From: Mortierella alpina
Taxonomy: Eukaryota > Mortierellomycota > Mortierellomycetes > Mortierellales > Mortierellaceae
DNA length: 64,000 nucleotides
Assembly: GCA_029449245.1 (NCBI GenBank)
Contig: JANATF010000002.1
Coordinates: 3,286,001-3,350,000, forward strand
Reading direction: 5' to 3'
A model generated the notes under the pieces. The model did not search any database. It saw only the letters and a list, made by a program, of their open reading frames with translations, and was not told where the DNA came from. Both the position numbers and the translations under genes were made by a program. Below are positions 24,601-36,748 of the stretch, one piece after another; positions within the stretch are counted from its first letter, which is position 1, and each line of letters starts with the position of its first letter.

Positions 24601-26822
24601 ATCTAAATGAATCGATCCCAATACACTGTTTCGAAGATGAGCCCTTACCGAATATGACCAATTCTGCGCTCCCTAACAGCGACGCGATCTCAAATTCTCG
24701 GCATAGCGCAACACAGAAGACCGCCATGACATTCCTAAGAAGTGTCGTGTCAGTGCAAATCTACGGAAAGTATCCTGGCCCTACATGATTGTGAATCTCA
24801 TTACCTGACGAACTGCATGGTCATGTAGGCTAGTGTCACAGTGATAAAGCAGGCAGAGGATGACGAGTCGGTCCGAAGACCGACAGCAAAGAATACAATG
24901 CTGACATGGACTATCGAAAAAAGCCCTCGGTCAATATACCCTGAAGCCGTAGAAAGCCGCGAGAAAACGGACATATCTCTCGTGACCTACCGATTGAGTG
25001 AACGATGTTTCTTGGAATGGCACAGATGAGGTGGCTCAACAGATATGGAAGTGGTTCGTACCAGCGGTCGCGACGCTCTCGCTCGTATACCTTGATGTCA
25101 TTCGAATACTCGATAATGTCAACTATCACACTGACAAATGGCTGAACGAGTACAAAGATGAGGCATACGCTAGTCCGCGCTCTGATTGATTCGAATGAAG
25201 AGTTGTCCGTTCTCCAAAAGATGATTCCCACCGCAAATGACATGAGAATGCAGAACAGAAAGTTCCCCCATAGCATCTGACGGTTGCGGATCTGGCTTTT
25301 CCAGGCTCGGCTGCGAAGAGTGCATGTCTGGCTCCAAATACCAGGACCTGGCGCTTCTGATGCATCCTCATCGTCTTGCGAGGTGTGATCGCTGAATGTA
25401 CTTGCAGACGCGATCTCCAAGGATTGCACTGCATCTTCGCCTGTCTTAGTCGAGCTCTTGCTGGACCACACCTCCACCAGCATCGCAATCCTGGCCCTGC
25501 TTGATTTCTCGGTTGTTGTAGTTGAATAGTCGACCATGGAGAAATCCAAGATGTAATCAAATGGGTTTATACCCTTTGAACAAGGTTCCATACCTATGGA
25601 CTCGAACCATGACATCGCTTTGTCTAGTGGACCGCTGTAAACAACATCACCCTGCGCAAGGAGGACGAGCTGACTTCCTGAAGTTGACAAAAGGTGAAAG
25701 ATCTCGGACCGTGGCTGATGGATCGAGAGGACGACAGTGTTGTCATTCAATCGCGCATACTTTTCAAGTGTCTTGACCAGTTCGAAGGACGTGAATGCAT
25801 CAAGTCCTAAGTATTAGATTGTAATCTCTTTAGTATACATGCCATGCTATTTCACGTATACAGTAAACGCACCCGTACTTCTTAGCCAACGTCATGTCAC
25901 ATACCTGAGGTCACTTCATCACAAATGAGAAGACTGGGGCGGGTCAGAAGTTGAATTGCAGCCGACACACGTCGGCGCTCTCCACCGCTGATTCCCCTTG
26001 TCCCACCTGTCCCGCTCTCACTGGCGTACGCATCGCCAATGAGCACGTCCGCACAGCTTTTGAGTCCAAGTTCCAAGATCAGGTCATCCACGATCCGGTC
26101 CTTCTCTTGCTGAGGTGTTGTCGAAGGGAGTCGCAAATCGCATGCGAACTGCAGCGTCTCTCTCACTCTGTGAGTGTTCAACAAGCAATTGAAGTTGCAG
26201 TGTGAGTGATATCTATCTTTCTCAAGCACTTATTGATACAGCGCACGAGATGAACGCCCACTTACGTGATATACGGAAGCAAGTAGTCTTCCTGTTGAAG
26301 GTACCCAATCTGACGAGTCTTTCGGTACAACTTAGGGTCTTCGCCATTGATTTGGATTGAACCCGATATGGCCGTCTGTTGCTTATCGATACGATTAGCC
26401 AAAACATTTAACAGCGTTGTTTTTCCCGAACCCGATCCGCCCATAACTAGGCACACTGTTGTTAAATATCCAAGTAGATTGGGGCGGCCCGTTAGTATAC
26501 AAAAGCTGGCACTTTGAGCCATAAAAGACGAGGAATGTGCCAGCATACCGTGTCCTGGCTCGGCATCCAAACTGACATTCCGAAAGATATCTATTCCTTC
26601 GGCGGCGCTCTTGCTAGCTACCGATGTAGTGATTTTTCCATCATCCACTGTCGACTGCTTACGACCATTCCAAACGTCTGTGATCCTCTTGCACAAGCGG
26701 GTAAATGGTGGGGGTCTCTCAACAATTGAGAGCGAGAGGTTACGGACCTTCAGATGGATATTCTGTTGCAGATTCTTTCCACTCTGTGGCACTGACGGCC
26801 TTCTTTTGCTGAAAGGGCTCAT
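21650..26822 (-). CDS. Full-size ABCG (YOL075C-like) transporter, array copy B
   Basis: The architecture and 13-exon structure match copy A, including the 13-nt microexon at 23288-23300. The start is ATG at 26822 (MSPFSKRRPSV). Exons 1-4 (about 26822-25000) are almost identical to copy A, introns included. The region around 22680-23250 and the stretch 24220-24440 are almost identical to copy C. Both NBDs have intact Walker A, signature, Walker B and H-loop motifs. The final exon encodes an extended C-terminus (RKQHGSTREDRVR), compared with RKQSVDA and RKQNVDA in the others, so its stop codon lies further on. No frameshift or premature stop was found. The product is about 1,360 residues. Confidence 0.88.
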
Positions 26823-27243
26823 GGGCTTGCAAAAAAGTATTATCAACAGCAGTTGTGACAGAGTGATATATGAGAATATGGGGTGATCAGAAAGCAAAAA
26901 AAAAACAAGCAAAACACAGATGTTGCTCGACATTTGAAAACCATACATCTGCTCTGCCCTTGAAAATGCAAGGTGTCCCTGGCGGTAAGGTTGATGTTGT
27001 GTAGTTGATGTTGCCAAGGGCCAAGGGGAAGAAGGTGAACATCGCTGATACTATATCCTTCCTAGGGCACGGTTGAGCTTTGTCCTAAAGATAGCCCTGC
27101 AAGGGGAGGTTATCTGATGGGACGTGTGAGAACAATAGAGTGAAGGCAACCTCAACCTTTGGAGTGAGTACAAACGACACCATTGGGTGATTACACAGTG
27201 TATTTATTTCAGCAGCACTTCATTCTCAGTGCGTGCACGAACT
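26823..27243. other. Spacer between ABCG copies B and C
   Basis: About 420 bp containing the promoter of copy B and the 3' region of copy C. It has an A-run near 26896 and no recognised gene. The sequence differs from the A-B spacer. Confidence 0.5.
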
Positions 27244-30200
27244 TCACGCGTCAACATTCTGCTTGCGTCCATAGAGCCGTACTCTGATCACTATGACGGC
27301 CCAAGCGATCATCCGATAAAGCACGCAAAGTAGCGAAAACATGAAAAGATCGAGACCAATCCTTTGATCCACTATCTGCAAGTACTGCAGAACCTGGTCA
27401 CCATTTGAAAAGAGGCAAAGGCCCTTCTGAATCTCACTGTCTATGCACTTGATCTGCAGCCCCCGAAGCTCATTCTGCAACATGACCCGAAACGAATATT
27501 TGAAGGGATTCGCGTAATTGAGATAGTGGAGAAACCAAGGCAGGTTTGGGGTCATAATCCCTGCGATAAAGGATAGCCACATAATCTATGAACAATGGAC
27601 ATTCGTTAACAATCGATCTCGATGAAAAGCATCTAAAAAAAGCGAGAATATGAATATGAATCTAGTGGCCTTACCACCGATGTGGATGCGATCAGAGAGA
27701 GGCCTCCATGAGGCATTAGTGTCGAGAAAGTGAGTACCATGGTTTCTCCCAATGAAATGTGGCCGATGGGTATCACAATGATTGAGGCCACACTCATCAA
27801 AGTGACTCGGAGCCATGTGATGTAGAATATCAACGCCATGGCAATAAGAGAAGTTATAAGAGTCAGCGGTACTTCGTTCAAGATGTATGACACGAAGAAT
27901 GCTGAGGCGCTATAGCTGCCATTCGATATTTCTCGAAAGGAAACCTCTCTCTACATCCAAAGTATAAAGACAAGAGATGCAGGGTCAACGAGACTGAACT
28001 CTGAGCGACATCAGCAGATGAATCTCAAAACCAAGCTTACCTGTCGAGGATACAAATCCAGAGCCACCAAAATGCCTGGGAGAGCCCCTAGTGCTGTTTG
28101 CTGAAAGTAGCCCAGACGCTTGTAAACCGACAAAGCATCCAATTCGAATCTCCAGTAAACGAGACTGACGAGCACTATGATCGTGAGTGGCCCAACTACC
28201 CTGTAGATGTAGCGGCCAGGTTGCCGAAACGTATCTGTAAAGTTTCGACGGGTCAGAATAAGGCTCGCTCGCAAGAATCCTGCATAGTGAGGTGGATCCC
28301 GTCCTAGTGGCTCCTGAGACGTGGGATCCGCAGCCGACGATTCTAATGCCGCAGCAGTATCGTGCTGCTGGCGATGAAGGGCGTAAAGATTGTCTGTCAC
28401 AGCTCGTGAGGTTGCCTCTAGTTCTGGTGACCGGTGGTTGACAGAAAGAGTGTCGATAATGAAATCTACGCCATGTGTTGACGCTTCTATGTTAGCGCCA
28501 TGATCCACAGCTAGCATCGACCAGCATAAAAGTGAATGTGCACTGCATGCATCGCAGAACATACCTGCCGCATTTGTTTGTTCTGGAGGAGCGTGTCCCG
28601 CCCGTTCAAAGTACGCGATGGCATCTGCAGCCTTTCCAGCATACGCCAGTCGGCCGCCTGTCATGAGCAGCAGCACGTTGTCAAACTCGTTCCAGATATC
28701 AATGCGAGGCTGGTGGATCGCGCACACGACTGTCCGGCCGGCCAATGCGATTCTCTTCAAGGTTAGAACAAGAGTCTTGGCTATTGGGTAAGAGCGAAGA
28801 GCAGTATGTCAGAAACAAAGATCTGTCCCCATGTTATCGATGCTGGCTCAAAGTGCATACCTGTCAGTGCATCCTGTAAAGATTGGCCAAGGGAGGAATA
28901 CAAATGGATGTGAGTTGAGCGTACACTAGAGCGGTATGGCAGGATGTTGGTATCACAAACAAGAGCAATACGTACCAGACCCGAGGTGGGCTCGTCTAAA
29001 AAGAGGCAGGCAGGCTCGTTGATGAGCTGCAATCCAATCGAGACCCGCCTCCGTTGTCCACCAGAGATTCCACTTGTGTCGTCGTCTCCCACCAAAACAT
29101 CCATGCACTCTCGTAGTCCGACCAGATTGATGATCTCGTCGACTTTAGTCCACTTCTCTACCTTTGACAGCGAGTTTGCCATGCCTAGCTCAGCAGCATA
29201 GCGCAAGGTCTCTCGGACTGTCAGATGGGCCATGAGTATACCGTCGTTCTGTCGAACATAACCACAGACGGTGTTGATTCTTCGCATGGATGGGTTCTTG
29301 GACCCATTGAAGTAAATGTTCCCCGAGGCTTTCAAGCCAAGAGGAGTCCTCTGCAGTAGAGCATTTATGAGAGTGGTCTTGAAAAAGTTGAAGGAAGAGC
29401 ACGTGTTAGATACCGATGTCATGAAGTGTCGCATGGCTTTCGCACAATCACCATATCCGTCGTACCTTTCCTGATCCACTGCCGCCGAGGATAGCCGTCA
29501 ACTGAGCCGGAGGGATGACAGCGTCAATGTCTTGCAGCAACGGCTTTTGGATTCGAGATCTTGGACCGTGAAGCTGCTGCAGACGTTCCGAAAGACCTCT
29601 CGATGTCTCGTTGACCACCAAGGACATTTTCTCAACTCTGATCGTCACTGGCTGTCGTTGCGTGAGGCCATCCCCGAACAAATCGACCCTTGTTGTATAG
29701 CCATCATCAGCTCCATCGCCTCCATTAAGACTCTCCAAGCTCCCGACTTCATCTTTTTTTATCTTACTTCTGCTGGATTTCGCACTGTCGAAGGCCGACC
29801 AGTTAATGAAAATGCCCGAGCAAACTCTGAAGAGTACCTCGATGGGTGGTACGTCTGGCATTCTTTTAGTGCGGCTCGGATTGATGATGGTCAGGAACAG
29901 CCATGCCAACAGAAAGTACACTACAAAGTGACCCGCTAGTTGGAGTAACGGGCCAGGGTAGTAGTGCACAGGAACCTCCAGAATCCCTTCAAGGAGGCTG
30001 TTCCCTGATAGTCCAAGTATGACCTGGTCCGTAAACACAGAGCTCACCATCACTCTGTATCCAACATGCGAAAATGATATATGTCTCAGCCAGCTCAAGG
30101 CTACCGGGAGCCGGTCGATGGGAATGTAGTATCCACACACGCTTGCTATGCATAAAGTGATTGCTCAAAAGCGAATGGTTAATTTAGATAAATATGACCA

Positions 30201-32449
30201 AATTATACAATACATCTTTACAGAGTGGAAGTGCCAGCACTTACCATAGATGATCACGGCCGCGCTGGCTACTAATGATGAGTTGTCAAAGTCGCGACAT
30301 AATGCAACACAGGATATTGCCATAACATTCCTAATGTGTATGATGTCAGTACAGATTCACGTAGAGTAGGCTGATCGCAAATTACGGAACAGCTGCTTAC
30401 CTGATGAACTGCATGGCCATGTAGGCTAGTGTCACAGTAAACAAGCACATCGAGGACGACGCGTCTGTCCGAAGTCCGACAGCAAAGAATACTATGCTGA
30501 CATGGACTATCAAAAAAGCGCGTTTGGTCAGCATACCCTGATGGTCTGTAAAAGCACAAGAAAAAAGATGTCGTGTGTGACCTACCGACTGAGTGCACAA
30601 TGTTTCTTGGAATGGCACAGATGAGGTGGCTCAATAAATACGGGAGTGGTTCGTACCAGCGATCGCGACGCTCTCGCTCGTACACCTTGATGTCCTTTGC
30701 ATACTCGATAATGTCAACTATCAAACTGACAAATGGCTGAGCGAGCACGAGGATTGCACAGACGCTGGTCCGCGCTCTGATTGATTCGAATGTAGAGTTG
30801 TCCGTTCTCCAAAAGATGACTCCCACCGCAATCGACATGAGAATGCAGAACAGAAAGTTCCCCCATAGCATCTGACGGTTGCGGATCTGGCTTTTCCAGG
30901 CTCGGCTTCGAAGAGTGCATGTCTGGCTCCAAATACCAGGACCTGGCGCTTCTGATGCATCCTCATCGTCTTGCGAGGTGTGATCGCTGAATGTATTTGC
31001 AGACGTGATCTCCAAGGATTGCACTGCATCTCTGCTCGTCTTAATCGAGCTCTTTCCGGACCACGCTTCCACCAGCATCGCAATCCTGGCCCTGCTTGAT
31101 TTCTCGGTTGTTGCAGTTGAATAGTCGACCATGGAGAAATCCAAGATGTAATCAAAGGGGTTCATATGCTTTGAACAAGGTTCCATTCCTACGGACTCGA
31201 ACCATGACATCGCTTTGTCTAGTGGACCACTGTAAACAACATCACCCTGCGCAAGGAGGACGAGCTGACTTCCTGAAGTTGACAAAAGGTGAAAGATCTC
31301 AGACCGTGGCTGATGGATCGAGAGGATGACAGTCTTGTCATTCAAACGTGCATACTTGTCTAGTGTCTTGACCAGTTCAAGGGACGTGAATGCATCAAGT
31401 CCTAAGTATTAGATTGTAATGTCTTTAGCATACATGCCATGCTATTTCACGTATACAGTAAATGCATCCGCACTTCTTAGCCAACGCCATGTCACATACC
31501 TGAGGTCACTTCATCACAAATGAGAAGACTGGGGCGGGTCAGAAGTTGAATTGCAGCCGACACACGTCGGCGCTCTCCACCGCTGATTCCCCTTGTCCCA
31601 CCTGTCCCGCTCTCACTGGCGTACGCATCGCCAATGAGCACGTCCGCACAGCTTTTGAGTCCAAGTTCCAAGATCAGGTCATCAACGATCCGGTCCTTCT
31701 CTTGCTGAGGTGTTGTCGAAGGGAGTCGCAAATCGCATGCGAACTGCAGCGTCTCTCTCACTCTGTGAGTGTTCAACAACCAATTGAAGTTGCAGTGTGA
31801 GTGCTATCTATCTTTCTCAAGCACGTCTTGATACAGCGCACGGAATGAACGACCACTTACGTGATATACGGAAGTAAGTAGTCTTCCTGTTGAAGGTACC
31901 CAATCTGACCAGTCTTTTGGTACAATTTAGAGCCTTCACCGTTGATTTGGATTGAACCCGATACGGCCGTTTGTTGCTTATCGACACGATTAGCCAGAGC
32001 ATTCAGCAGCGTTGTTTTTCCGGAACCAGAACCGCCCATGACTAGGCAGACTTTGATGATCGTCGAAGCAGATTGTACAAGTGGAGACAGGTCGTTAGCA
32101 TGTCAATTTTAATAGTTTTGTCCCAATTAAGAATGGTACTTTGAGTACGATATGAGAAATGCATCACCCTACCATGCCCCGGCTCAGCAACCAAACTGAC
32201 ATTCTGCAAGATTGATATTCCCCCAAGGGAGGCAATTTTGCTGGCTACTGATGCATCGATTTCGCCTCCATCCACTGTAGACTGTGTGCGTTGATCACAA
32301 AACTTTTTGACCTTCCTGCAGAAGCGAGAGAATGGCGGGGGTTGCTCAACAATCGAGAGTGAGAGATTACGGATCTCCAAACGGATGGTCTTGGGCATTG
32401 TTTTGGGATTCTTAGGCAGTGGTGTCCCTCTTTTGCTGAGAGGACTCAT
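27244..32449 (-). CDS. Full-size ABCG (YOL075C-like) transporter, array copy C
   Basis: Same architecture as copies A and B, with start ATG at 32449 (MSPLSKRGTPL) and microexon at 28861-28873. It is the most divergent copy in exon 1 and in the loop after NBD1, where HMNPFDY and a different Ser/Thr segment appear. The exon at about 31800-31492 and the region 28240-28800 match copy B almost exactly. Both NBDs carry GGSGSGKTT, ISGG-type signatures, Walker B with the catalytic Glu, and IHQPR. It is the 5'-most gene of the array. A TATA-like ATAAAAAG lies about 90 bp upstream of the ATG on the minus strand (32541-32548). It is divergent from the lipase gene. Substrate unknown; the gene appears intact. 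Confidence 0.88.
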
Positions 32450-33387
32450 GGGGTGGACAGAGAATGAGCGACGGGTTGTGGGAGGCTTCGGCAAGCATAA
32501 GAAGGAAAATCGGGCCTCACTCGAGGATCGTATTGCGCCATCTTTTTATCTTCATGAATCCTTGATTGTCAGTCCCTTGTTTTCAAGGCAACTGCAGGAG
32601 AGAGACGCTCAAGGGGGTGAGGAGGATTTCCATGGGTATTCAGCTGTCCAAAGTTCAGGGATGCCTCCATTCTCAAGTCTAAGTTGGAAAGAGGATACCA
32701 GATGTCAATGAACCCCTCGACTTCCGATTTACACTCACTCATTGCGAGGAGGTTATGGCACTTTGGCATCGACTCGCTGACGCTCGTTACCACACCGAGA
32801 TCGACGGAATCACACAGGGAAAAAAAAGACCTCCCATTCCTGCCCATGCCGCGTTCGTCTGTGCCAAACTATTTTCGAGGCGGGCTCAGCCGCGACCTTA
32901 ATCCCATCACAGTAGGGTGTGGAGGGAACACTATGGAGTAAAATATTAATAAGAGCGTCCACACCTTAATCGAGACAACGTCCATGCACGATTATATTAC
33001 ACCATTACCCCAAACCTTGTAGTTCTCGGCTGCTGCGATCTAGACTAGCATTGACGCAGTTGAACAGGGCTTCCCATGTTCACTTGTAGGACGTCACTCT
33101 GATTTCCTCATCCAGTTAAGAGCAGAAACACCATCGGAGCGATATAACGAACCAGTTTTGTTTCCACGCGAGAACCAACCGACCCGTCCGCACGAACCCA
33201 TTCTGTAGGGTATAAAAGGGTGAATGGCATTTTGCTGTCACGTCGATTATTTTGTACAAGGCACCTTCAAAAGACCATACCTTAAAAAGACAGCTCAGCT
33301 CAGCTCCATCCAACCCTCTCGCCCTCGTCCTTCACACCCTCTTCTCACCCTTATCCCCGTAACCTGGTTGTTATCTCTCAACTTACC
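32450..33387. other. Divergent intergenic region between ABCG copy C and the lipase
   Basis: About 940 bp with a minus-strand TATA-like element at 32541-32548 for the transporter and a plus-strand TATA box at 33211-33218 for the lipase. Short reading frames inside it lack any recognisable motif. Confidence 0.5.
33211..33218 (+). promoter_or_regulatory. TATA box of the lipase gene
   Basis: TATAAAAG lies 177 bp upstream of the lipase start codon, in an otherwise GC-balanced region. It fits a core promoter for the downstream plus-strand gene. Confidence 0.6.
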
Positions 33388-34512
33388 ATGCTCTTCCAAA
33401 AGTCTTTGTTGGCCCTGGCTGTAACCGCGACGGTTTGTGCAAGTCCCGTCCTTCAGAGGCGCGCCATAGGTGGTGGCATAAGCGACTTCAAGTGCAAGCC
33501 CACTGCCGCTCATCCTTACCCGGTGATACTGCTTCATGGCATGGGGAGCAATGCTCTTGAATGGTCCTACATGGCCGGACGCCTGGCGCTCGAGGGTTAT
33601 TGCACCTTCCCGCTGAACTATGGCTTTGTGCCCGAGATTCCCATTCTCGGAGGTCTGGATGACATGAAGAAGAGCGGTCAAGCAGTCGCCGAGTTTGTGG
33701 ATCAGGTCCTGGCCGCGACAGGAGCTCCCAAGGTCGATATCGTGGGCCATTCGGAAGGCTCGCTTTTGATGCGTGGGTACCTGAAATTCAACAACGGTCG
33801 AGCCAAGACGCGTAAGTGAAACAAACCCCTCCTTTTTATCTTATCTACGGCCCCTCATCAAACCTGCTCACTCACCGAGGGATTTTCGTGGTTTTAAGGC
33901 TCTGTTGCTGGCATTGGGTCCCTTGCCTACGGAACTAATGTCCAAGGCATGATCGATTGTGCGCACAAGCACGGTCTTGTGGATCCTTTGACCAAGATCG
34001 TCAGTCCTATTTGCAAGGCGTGCATTCAGGTCGTCGTCCAATCCGACTACATCACAGAGTTGAATGCCGGTGGTGATGCCTTCCCAGACATCAACTACCT
34101 GATGATTACCAGCAAGTATGTCGTCTTGGTGGGTGGCATGTAGCACAAAAGGAACCAAAAGAAGAGATCGCTCAAACCCATTTTGTGTTCTTTTACAAAC
34201 AGGACTGATGAGCTGGTGACCCCATATACCAACGGCTTTCTGCGCACGACAGGCCCTAACGTCCACAACGTCGCGATTGAAGACCTCTGTCAATTCCATA
34301 ACCAGTTAGAATTCTCGCAAGCCATCTGTCGTATGTGTTTTGGTCCAGGCTTCAAATTAGTAAAAGGCTGTATGTTCTGTATGTTGCTTGGACTCACCAG
34401 TCCCTTCCACCTCTTTCTCTCTTTGACAATAGCGATTGCCTACAACGCGATTGAAACCTTCCTGAGAACGGGCGGCATCCAGGGTGTCGACTGCAAGAGT
34501 ATTATCCAGTAA
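33388..34512 (+). CDS. Secreted class-2 lipase (alpha/beta hydrolase)
   Basis: Four exons are inferred: 33388-33811, 33899-34115, 34203-34330 and 34433-34512. They give 282 residues, in phase. A signal peptide (MLFQKSLLALAVTATVCAS) predicts secretion, with a possible dibasic QRR processing site after it. The oxyanion-hole motif is ILLHGMGSNALEW. The nucleophile elbow is GHSEG (Ser near residue 121), within VDIVGHSEGSLLMRGYL. The acid is probably the Asp of TDELVTPY. This pattern fits the lipase class 2 family known from actinomycetes and some fungi, which hydrolyses acylglycerols or other esters. In bacterial relatives the catalytic His follows as EH after the Cys of the DLC motif. Here the matching place reads LEFSQA, with a His five to seven residues earlier. 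Catalytic competence is therefore uncertain. Confidence 0.85.
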
Positions 34513-34709
34513 ATCGAGATACACGCTTCCTGATTCCAACGATGACCCCCTCCCCTTTCGCCCTGCCTCCCCTCTTATTCCCTAATAAGATCTGCCTCTC
34601 AAGTCCAGTTCCTCATGTCATCGCCTACTCAGAAAACAAGACTTCAATGCGGACACAATATCTTTATCAATAAGCCCCTAATAAAAAGCTTGGGGTGAAG
34701 TGAAGACCG

Positions 34710-36432
34710 CTATCCAAAGTACAGGGCCAACACCTTGGCACTCACGTTGATGCCCAGGATCAACGCAAGGACATAGAGGATCACGAAAATGGTGATAGGG
34801 TATAAGAACATCTCTGGATGCCTCAAAAACGGTAACGCTAAGCAATGAACCCAAAAGAGAAAAAGAGGACAAGAAAAGAAAAGAAAAGAAAGAAAGAAAA
34901 ACGAAGGTTGGTTTCATTCTCACAACAGCAAAGTCATGTCGCGCCAACAGGCCGTACCCGCCGTTGATAACGCAGTCCATGGTTTTCAAAAAAGAAGTCC
35001 TTACCGTTGTATCCTAAGAAGGTGATGTAGCAGTAGTACACGATGGCGGTCATGTACAGCGTGTTGCCGAGAAGCGAGCATATCCAGAAATCCTTGATGA
35101 GAACCTTCATGAAAACCATCTGGATGATGTATAGCAGCACAATCACAGGCATGAATGCGTTGCAGTGGATATCGAACGCATACTGCCATTCCACTGATTG
35201 GTCCGTTGAATACACACTAGCCCTTGCCAGAAATCGATTGGCGATGGTCCTAAGAAAAAGTTTCGTGTTGGTGAGAGTTGTAAATACGCGTTAGGCATAC
35301 TGGCTCTAGATTTTCCTTGAGAACTCATTCTTCAGGCAACAAAAATAGCAAGAGGAGGACGTGTTTACCAGCAGACAGTAGCAACAACTACACCGATCAC
35401 CACAAAGTCAACAAAGACCATGAATAGCATCATGCGGAGGATACCCATCATGCCGTGTCCGTACACCAGACCCCATGCAAGTGCCGAGCCTAGTCCAAGA
35501 GTTGTCATGACATGCGTGAGTCGCCTGTTTCCAGACAAATAGAGGTAAAGAACGACATCCAGGTCCAAATCCTGAAGCCATCCCTGTATCTCTCTCATCA
35601 GCTCTCGCAGGGCCACTTACAGCACAATAGTCCTGAGAGTATCACCATAAACGCGGGATCGTCTCTTGCCCATTGGTTCTTGGTTTCTATGACACATAAA
35701 AAGGTTTCTCGAAAGTTAGCTCGGCTGAAAGAGTTTCCTTCGAATCAGCCTCCACTGCAGTGAATTCGTGAAGGTTGAGCGACGCAAGGCAGACAGTACG
35801 TTTGTGGTAGTGGATGTTTCGATATCTATTTTTCGATAACGGCGGGCGAAAGAGATTACATTAATTAGGCGGGTAGTGGGTTGAGAGTCTAAAAAATACC
35901 TGCCTGCAAGGGCGACAACCCTTCTTTGAACTTACACTATTCTTGGCGATATACAAAGATAGACCATCTGCCATAATGCAAACTAGTTTTCGCGAACGAA
36001 AGGCAAAAGGCAAACAAGAAGAGTTGGGAGAGGAACGCGGCAAGCTCGTCAACAAGAAGAAGCATGCCAGACGACGATGAGAGCGCAGATGGCAGAGAAG
36101 GTAGAAGTTTTTCATTCATACTCTCTCTCTCTTCCTCTTACCTGAAAGTCCATGTGCGGGAACCGAAAGAGTCGTCTGAGGAATAAAGGCACAAAGCTGG
36201 TGATTCCGCCCAGCCTTGAATGTCCACTCAGACCGCCATGATGGCTTCTGCTACTGCTTCCTGCCCCGCCAAACCCGAACCCGCCTCCGCCATCAGACTT
36301 TCTCCTGCCGAACCCACCATTCTGGCCAGGAATGCCGATGGTGGGCCCCCCCTGTGCAGGAAAGTACGAGGCATTCTGGGACTGGACGGGCGTATTCCTG
36401 CCGGGGGTGGAGCTGAGGGGTAGGATGCTCAT
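34710..36432 (-). CDS. UNC50: UNC-50 / Gmh1 family Golgi membrane protein
   Basis: Seven exons are inferred: 36432-36142, 35982-35936, 35825-35800, 35686-35621, 35489-35369, 35249-35005 and 34837-34710. They sum to 924 nt and 307 residues. The N-terminal ~80 residues are Gly/Ser-rich. The conserved core follows: RRLFRFPHMDFQ, FALWQMVYLC, YRNIHYHKQTKNQWARDDPAF, EWQYAFDIHCNAF and YYCYITFLGYNALPFL. About five membrane segments are visible. Family knowledge: UNC-50 is a Golgi membrane protein needed for trafficking of certain receptors in animals, and yeast Gmh1 interacts with an Arf exchange factor. Exon 3 is only 26 nt, and without it the invariant HYRKQ-type motif would be lost. An upstream in-frame ATG at 36609 could add 59 residues, but family members start near the chosen site. 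Confidence 0.93.
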
Positions 36433-36748
36433 GGTGCTAGCAGTCGCTCTGATGGGTTGTCTGTGTCGATATGCGTGAGTGCTGTCTAGTGTCCGCCCTG
36501 GCTGAGTGTGTGGATATGTTCTCCAAGCTATCGTTCCAGGCGATGCAGTCAATGCAGACGATGTAGGGCAGGGATGGGATGTCGAATGTGGAGCGAAGGA
36601 GAGATGCATCAAGAATGCAGCGGGGCTTAGAACATTTTATCTCATTTTCAGGCGGCATATTTTTCGTCGTTGCTGGAACGCATTTGACTTCTGAAAGCGC
36701 GTATGTTTGTTATATTGCAGATGCGATATGCTGTGGACAAAAAATAAC
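36433..36748. other. Intergenic region between UNC50 and the mucin-like gene
   Basis: Promoter and leader of UNC50 (sense minus), plus the 3' end region of the next minus gene. No further gene is seen. Confidence 0.5.

Larger units (their letters stand above)
16139..32449 (-). repeat. Tandem triplication of a full-size ABCG transporter gene
   Basis: Three genes in the same orientation start at 21318, 26822 and 32449 and end at 16139, 21650 and 27244. The spacing is 5,504 and 5,627 bp, and the spacers are only about 330 and 420 bp. Exon-intron structure is shared. By eye, the N-terminal halves of the first two are about 99% identical including introns. The second nucleotide-binding regions of the last two are virtually identical. 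The promoters and the last two exons differ clearly. Confidence 0.95.

Noticed and set aside
24402-24788. Plus-strand frames across the ABCG array
   Set aside because: They recur at the same offset in all three copies because the genes are repeated, and they mirror real minus-strand exons.
16139-32449. Possible pseudogenisation of one array copy
   Set aside because: I checked exon phases and motifs in all three copies and found no frameshift, stop or missing catalytic residue.
33295-33750. 151-codon minus-strand frame
   Set aside because: Antisense to lipase exon 1, with no independent evidence.
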